Positions 5,975 through 9,799 of a DNA stretch of 9,799 nucleotides are shown piece after piece. The DNA is from Bacteroidales bacterium. Lineage in GTDB: Bacteria > Bacteroidota > Bacteroidia > Bacteroidales > Bacteroidaceae. The stretch's first letter is position 1. Every line of letters starts with the position of its first letter. Under the pieces are notes generated by a model, which was not told the DNA's origin, searched no databases, and saw nothing but the letters and a program-made list of their open reading frames with translations. Where the stretch lies: NCBI GenBank assembly GCA_004555425.1, contig SFID01000098.1, positions 1 through 9,799 of the forward strand. The letters are read 5' to 3'. The translations under genes were made by a program, and so were the position numbers.

Positions 5975-8257
5975 TCACCTCCCCCAGCGTGTGGGCCGTG
6001 CGCTCATTTCCATTTCAAGCGTACCGCCAGCAGCAAGTTCTTCGTGGGTGAAGAATGGGCGGCGGAGGGGCTTGCCGTTGAGTTTGACGCTCTTGATGTA
6101 TTTGGCTTGGCGCGAATTGTTCTTGGTCAGGATGCGGAAGGTCTTGTTGCCGGGCAGATGGATGGTCACCTCGGGGAACAAGGGGCGGCCGATGGAATAG
6201 ACGGGGCGGCCCGGGCAGAGTTGGTAGAAGCCCATGGCGTTGAGGATGTACCAAGCGGACATTTGGCCGCAGTCTTCATTGCCCGAAACACCGTCGGGGG
6301 CGTTGCGATATTGCGACTGGAGGACGCTGTCCACGAGTTCCTGCGTGCGCCAAGGGCGATCCACATAGTTGTAGAGGTGGATGGTGTGGTGGCCGGGCTC
6401 GTTGCCGTGGGCATATTGGCCAATCAGACCCGAGATGTCGGGCGAGAGTTCTGCGCCATTGATTTCGCTGGGCGCGGCAAAGAGACTGTCGAGTTTGCCA
6501 GCGAAAGCATTTTTGCCGCCCATGAGAGCGATGAGGCCGTCCACGTCGTGGGGAACAAACCAGGTCCATTGCCAGGCCGTTCCTTCGCAATAGTCGTCGG
6601 CACGGTGCTGGCTGCTGCGCGGGTCGAAGGGCGTGCGCCACTGGCCGTTCTTATCCTTGCCGCGCATGAAGCGCACGGTGGGGTCGAAATACTGCTGATA
6701 GGCTTTGGCAAACTGGTTGTAGCGCGCAGCAATGGCGGTTTCGCCTTCGCCCTCAGCCATCTGTGCGATACACCAGTCGTCGTAGGCGTACTCGAGGGCC
6801 TTGGCCACACTCTCGCCCGTGAGGTCGCAGGGGATATAGCCGAGTTCGTTTTTGTAGCGGCGGGCAGCGGGCATGATTTCGTCGCGCAGTTTCCATTTGG
6901 GCAGCACCTGCGTGATACCAGCCGTGTCGTATTCGGCCAGACGTACACCTGCCATCAGCGCCTTGTGGGTGTCGAAGTCGCGCTGTCCCTTGGCATAGGC
7001 ATCGGCGGCGAGGGAGACGAAATGATAGCCTATCATACAGCCTGTATAGTTGGAGGCCAGTTCCCATTTGGGCACAATGCCGCCCTCCTCGCCCTTGCGG
7101 ATGAGACAGCGAATGTAGGCTTGGTTTTGTGCGGGGTTGATAATGGTGAGCAGGGGGTGCAGGGCGCGGAAGGTGTCCCACATAGAGAATACGGTATAGT
7201 TGGGCGTGTGGGCATCGGCCTGATGTATTTTGAGGTCCATGCCGAGATAGCGGCCGTCCACATCGGTGGCGAGGGCGGGCGAGATATGCGCGTGGTACAT
7301 CGCCGTATAGAAGATGCGCAGGTGCTCGTCGAGGGCAGAACCTTCAAGGTTGGCGGGCAATTCGATGCGCCCGAGCACGGCATTCCATTTGTTGTGGGCC
7401 GTGCGGCGTACGCCATCGAAATCCCAAGCGGGTATCTCCTGCAAGAGGTTGGCCTCTGCGCCTTTGTAGTCTACGGAAGAGACGGCGCTCTTGACCAACA
7501 AGGGCTGCTGCATATTGGCAAAATGCAGCACGACCTTGCAGCGCGGCTCGGTGCGCTTGCTGGATTTGATGGTGTCGCGCACCACCTCGTAGGTGAAGGG
7601 CTGGGAGAATTTCGCGTAAAAATATACCTGGTGATTGTAGGCCCAAGCCCCTGTGCGGCGACGGGCGCGGAGGGTGTAGGAGTCAATGGCCTCGAAATCC
7701 ATCTCGTAGGTAGTCTGATCCTGGATGGAGTAATCGAGGTCGAGAATCATACCTGCCTGTTCGCCTTTGGGATAGGTGAAGCGATAGATGGCGGCGCGCT
7801 CGGTGGAAGTGATTTCTGCTTGCACACGATAGCGGTCGAGCAGCACGCGGTAGTAGCCTGGCTCGGCCTTTTCTTCGCTCTTGCGAAATGGCGAGGCATA
7901 GGGCATGCGCTGTGCATCGGGTTCTTTCTCGCCGATATACTGGATGTCGGCCTTACCCACGATGGGCATAAAAAGGAAGTCGCCCAGGTCGGCGCAACCT
8001 GTGCCGCTCAGGCGCGTATGGGAGAAACCATTGAGCGTCTGGTCTTCGTAGTAATAACCGGAACAGGCATCCCAGCCGTGCTGGCGCGTATCGGGACCAG
8101 GCTGTATCATACCGCCAGGCACGATGGCGCCTGGATGGGTATGGCCGTGGCCTGCCGTACCCACAAAGAGGTTGACATACTTGGTGTAGTCGCGCGGCCC
8201 GGCCGTCAGACTGGCTGCCACGAGCAGAAGAATTCCTAACAAACTGTGTTTTCGCAT
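5975..8257 (-). CDS. GH92 family alpha-mannosidase, secreted (copy B)
   Basis: A second GH92 exo-alpha-mannosidase, 760 residues, with the same expected calcium-dependent removal of terminal alpha-mannose. The signal peptide covers about residues 1-20 (hydrophobic 6-18, ending LTAG) and has no lipobox. Motifs run in family order: VNLFVGTAGHGHTHPGA (28-44), GFSHTRLSGTG (77-87), LATDVDGRYLG (329-339), MWDTFRALHPL (359-369), CMIGYH (407-412), EGTAWQWTWFVPHD (558-571; E558 fits the catalytic acid), SPDISGLIGQYAHGNEPGHH (605-624) and GNEDCGQMSAWY (659-670). It differs from copy A through much of its length, so this is an old pair rather than a recent duplication, and the two may favour different linkages. 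It starts 42 bp after the AI-2E family gene, with no clear promoter in that gap, which suggests co-transcription. Sense codons TTA, CTA and TCA are nearly absent, so a long antisense frame stays open. Confidence 0.95.
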   Translation of the reverse strand: MRKHSLLGILLLVAASLTAGPRDYTKYVNLFVGTAGHGHTHPGAIVPGGMIQPGPDTRQHGWDACSGYYYEDQTLNGFSHTRLSGTGCADLGDFLFMPIVGKADIQYIGEKEPDAQRMPYASPFRKSEEKAEPGYYRVLLDRYRVQAEITSTERAAIYRFTYPKGEQAGMILDLDYSIQDQTTYEMDFEAIDSYTLRARRRTGAWAYNHQVYFYAKFSQPFTYEVVRDTIKSSKRTEPRCKVVLHFANMQQPLLVKSAVSSVDYKGAEANLLQEIPAWDFDGVRRTAHNKWNAVLGRIELPANLEGSALDEHLRIFYTAMYHAHISPALATDVDGRYLGMDLKIHQADAHTPNYTVFSMWDTFRALHPLLTIINPAQNQAYIRCLIRKGEEGGIVPKWELASNYTGCMIGYHFVSLAADAYAKGQRDFDTHKALMAGVRLAEYDTAGITQVLPKWKLRDEIMPAARRYKNELGYIPCDLTGESVAKALEYAYDDWCIAQMAEGEGETAIAARYNQFAKAYQQYFDPTVRFMRGKDKNGQWRTPFDPRSSQHRADDYCEGTAWQWTWFVPHDVDGLIALMGGKNAFAGKLDSLFAAPSEINGAELSPDISGLIGQYAHGNEPGHHTIHLYNYVDRPWRTQELVDSVLQSQYRNAPDGVSGNEDCGQMSAWYILNAMGFYQLCPGRPVYSIGRPLFPEVTIHLPGNKTFRILTKNNSRQAKYIKSVKLNGKPLRRPFFTHEELAAGGTLEMEMSARPTRWGR

Positions 8258-8299
8258 AAGTATTGGATTTTTTGGGAATGATACAAAGAAAAGGGTGCG

Positions 8300-9379
8300 C
8301 TATTCGAGCGCGGGATGCTCCTCCACAAAATACTGCTTATAATAAAGGAGTAGCAAGGTGGTCACGGGCAGGGCCAATATCAGGCCGAGGATGCCCAGCA
8401 GATAGCCGCCAACACTCAGGGCGAGCAGGATGATGGCGGGCGAAAGGCCCATAATCTTGCCCATCACGTGGGGCGTCACGAGGACGTCCTGAATAATCTG
8501 CACCACTATATATACAAGGAGTACGCCGCCCATGAGCAACCAGAAGTTGTCGCCCGTTTCGGTGGCGCGCAAGAGGGCCAGGATGAGGGCGGGCACGATG
8601 CCGACTACCTGCAAATAGGGCACAAAACTAATCACGCCGATAAATACGCCCAGACCTACGGGCATGGGGAATCCGATGAGCAGGAAGCCTATTGTGAACA
8701 TAACGCAGTTGCTCAGGGCAATGAGAAACTGCCCACGGAAATAGCCACAGAAATATTTCTCGAAGTCGGTCATCATCCGCTGGGCCGTGGCGCGGCGATG
8801 GACTGGGATAAACTTTATCCAACCCTTGGCATAGCGGTCGAAGTCGAGCATCAGGAAGAAGAGGTACAGCAGGGCTATCATCGAAGCACCGATATTGATA
8901 ATCGTGGAGGCGGCGCCCATCAACACGTCCCAGAGGCTGGGCACCACACTCTTGAGGGCCGCAAACAGACTGCCGCCGCGCAGGAACCGCTTCACCTCGG
9001 GATGCTCCACGGCGCGCTGAAACATTTCGCTGAACGACTGCGGAATCGAAGCGTTGCGGCCCTGATTTTCCAGATAACCAGCCCACACGCGCTCCAAGTG
9101 GCCACACTCGTCGAGCAGCGGCGGCACTATCAACCAGCCCAACAAAGCCAGCACGCCCGTGGTCAGAACGATGGTCAGCAGCACGCACGGCAGGCGAAAG
9201 CGCAACCGACACGTGTGCTGGAAGAAATTGACAATGGGGTTCAGCATATAGGCCAGCAGCCACGCTACCACGAAGGGCAGCAGCACGGGGCTGAGATAGT
9301 CCAGAGCCATGAGGGTGCACACTATAAGCAACAGAATCAAGAAGATTCGGGCGGGCGATAAGGAAGAAAAATTGACCAT
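8300..9379 (-). CDS. AI-2E family transporter (PerM/UPF0118-like membrane protein)
   Basis: A 359-residue inner-membrane protein of the AI-2E/PerM family (Pfam PF01594), full length for the family. Named members have been linked to autoinducer-2 export or to sodium/proton exchange; which substrate this one moves cannot be told, and the family name should not be taken as proof of quorum sensing. Hydrophobic segments lie at about 10-30, 31-52, 64-87, 151-178, 216-236, 240-272, 281-300 and 313-345, with a large soluble loop at about 88-150. Typical signatures are GVFIGVISFVPYLQVVGIVPA (244-264) and the QDVLVTPHVMGKIMGLSPA stretch (297-315), then GILGLILALP (329-338). ATG 9379 is chosen because hydrophobicity begins right after it. 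It leads a same-strand run with the two GH92 genes but has no obvious role in glycan use. Confidence 0.92.
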   Translation of the reverse strand: MVNFSSLSPARIFLILLLIVCTLMALDYLSPVLLPFVVAWLLAYMLNPIVNFFQHTCRLRFRLPCVLLTIVLTTGVLALLGWLIVPPLLDECGHLERVWAGYLENQGRNASIPQSFSEMFQRAVEHPEVKRFLRGGSLFAALKSVVPSLWDVLMGAASTIINIGASMIALLYLFFLMLDFDRYAKGWIKFIPVHRRATAQRMMTDFEKYFCGYFRGQFLIALSNCVMFTIGFLLIGFPMPVGLGVFIGVISFVPYLQVVGIVPALILALLRATETGDNFWLLMGGVLLVYIVVQIIQDVLVTPHVMGKIMGLSPAIILLALSVGGYLLGILGLILALPVTTLLLLYYKQYFVEEHPALE

Positions 9380-9444
9380 AGAGAATTCGTTGTTAAAATG
9401 ACTAGGTAGGTTCTATAAATTAGTTTCAATGGAAGGAATATAGA

Positions 9445-9504
9445 CCCTGCCTATTGGAAAAGGCAAGCACAACAACAAGTCCAAGCACAGCCTTTCCGAC
9501 AGGG
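9445..9504 (-). promoter_or_regulatory. Stem-loop in the leader of the AI-2E family gene
   Basis: On the minus strand, CCCTG (9504-9500) can pair with CAGGG (9449-9445), and inside it GGAAAGGC (9497-9490) pairs with GCCTTTTCC (9464-9456) with one bulge. The loop is about 25 nt. It would lie at or very near the 5' end of the message made from the -7 box at 9505-9512, about 65 nt before the start codon. It could stabilise the message, act as an attenuator or bind a regulator; no known riboswitch class is recognised. Confidence 0.4.
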
Positions 9505-9512
9505 CAAAAATA
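9505..9512 (-). promoter_or_regulatory. -7 promoter box of the AI-2E family gene
   Basis: The minus strand reads TATTTTTG, an exact match to the Bacteroidetes -7 consensus TAnnTTTG. I see no good TTTG at the -33 spacing, so the call rests on one box. Transcription would begin near 9500, leaving a leader of about 120 nt, long enough for regulation at the RNA level. Confidence 0.5.
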
Positions 9513-9580
9513 CTACTTTTCGAGGAGATGGGGCTGCCGTGGGTGGGGTTTTCACCAGACAATACTAAATTAAATTGCTT

Positions 9581-9678
9581 TTCCTCTGAGCTACACGCCC
9601 AGAAGCTACGTGCCGTACATTGCCTTTTCAATGGGCACGCTTAATTATCACATCCCCCGAAATGGTAACTACTCAGGT
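9581..9678 (-). repeat. Composite intergenic repeat, right copy (inverted)
   Basis: Bases 9656-9678 are the reverse complement of 227-249 with one mismatch, and 9581-9626 is a diverged reverse complement of about 286-331. The same stretch (9581-9638) also aligns in direct orientation with 379-435, with one small indel and several substitutions. The central palindrome that is perfect on the left has decayed here (TACACG, then TACGTG). The repeat sits just upstream of the AI-2E family promoter. A frame from 9631 to 9413 that begins inside it with TTG is not believed to be a gene. Confidence 0.65.
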
Positions 9679-9679
9679 G

Positions 9680-9799
9680 CTACTGACAAAACAAAAACCG
9701 AAAAAACCCCTTGCACTTGATGCAAAATGTCTCTGGCGAGACATTGATGCTATGGCTGTCAGTAAATCCCTGAGCAAGCTCAGCGATTTTCAGCCAGCC
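9680..9799 (-). other. Edge segment: open frame cut by the window end, with two hairpins
   Basis: On the minus strand a frame without stops enters at the window edge and ends at TAG (9682-9680), giving 39 residues starting GWLKIAELAQGFTDSH. It could be the end of a gene lying to the right, such as an IS transposase, but no family is recognised. The same DNA has two short perfect hairpins: AATGTCTC/GAGACATT with a 4-nt loop (9726-9745) and CTGAGC/GCTCAG with a 2-nt loop (9770-9783). A non-coding structured segment is therefore an equal alternative. Confidence 0.25.

Noticed and set aside
6044..8239. A 731-codon open frame on the plus strand, antisense to GH92 copy B.
   Set aside because: It uses the same codon boundaries as the real gene, so it stays open simply because that gene avoids TTA, CTA and TCA codons. 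Its translation has no family motif or signal peptide, whereas the minus-strand product has all GH92 motifs.
8258..8299. A separate promoter for GH92 copy B in the 42-bp gap.
   Set aside because: No TAnnTTTG box at a usable distance from the ATG at 8257 was found on the minus strand; co-transcription with the upstream gene is simpler.
9413..9631. A 72-codon minus-strand frame upstream of the AI-2E family gene.
   Set aside because: It begins with TTG inside the dispersed repeat and crosses the predicted promoter and leader hairpin. The product is low in recognisable features.

Overview
The window looks like chromosomal DNA from a member of the Bacteroidales, most likely a Prevotellaceae-type organism. 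Four things point there: promoter elements of the Bacteroidetes form (TAnnTTTG at -7), no Shine-Dalgarno sequences, secreted glycoside hydrolases of family GH92, and a secreted M6-type metalloprotease with a short C-terminal segment resembling the end of a type IX secretion signal. The placement is inferred from protein style, and the species cannot be named. Coding DNA is GC-rich with strong codon bias. The intergenic DNA is AT-rich and unusually full of repeats.

Layout. Bases 1-588 contain no convincing gene. They hold a 78-bp tandem repeat (1-186), a strong hairpin followed by a T-run (227-269), several copies of a short palindromic intergenic repeat (about 298-478), and a promoter (529-559). 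On the plus strand, 589-3423 encodes a 944-residue secreted M6 family metalloprotease. It is followed by a perfect 14-bp inverted repeat (3433-3474), a probable two-way terminator in the 76-bp convergent gap. On the minus strand, read from right to left, come an AI-2E/PerM family membrane protein (9379-8300), a GH92 alpha-mannosidase (8257-5975) and a second GH92 alpha-mannosidase (5851-3500). Gaps between these are 42 bp and 123 bp. The last gap carries a 7-bp simple repeat and a candidate promoter. Bases 9380-9799 again lack a convincing complete gene: they hold the leader and promoter of the transporter gene, an inverted copy of the composite repeat seen on the left, and an edge segment with two hairpins and a 39-codon open frame cut by the window end.

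How the genes may work together. The two GH92 enzymes both have signal peptides and probably trim alpha-linked mannose from high-mannose N-glycans or mannans, in a calcium-dependent way. The convergent secreted protease could attack the protein part of the same glycoproteins. This shared role is inferred from proximity: no SusC/SusD pair, regulator or sugar transporter is visible. The AI-2E family protein may share a transcript with the mannosidases without sharing their function.

No clearly new multi-gene system is visible. The most unusual material is the repeat landscape: a structured 78-bp tandem array, a roughly 100-bp composite element in inverted orientation at both ends of the window, 22-bp direct repeats bracketing the protease gene (one forming half of its terminator), and a heptanucleotide tract next to the promoter of a glycosidase gene.
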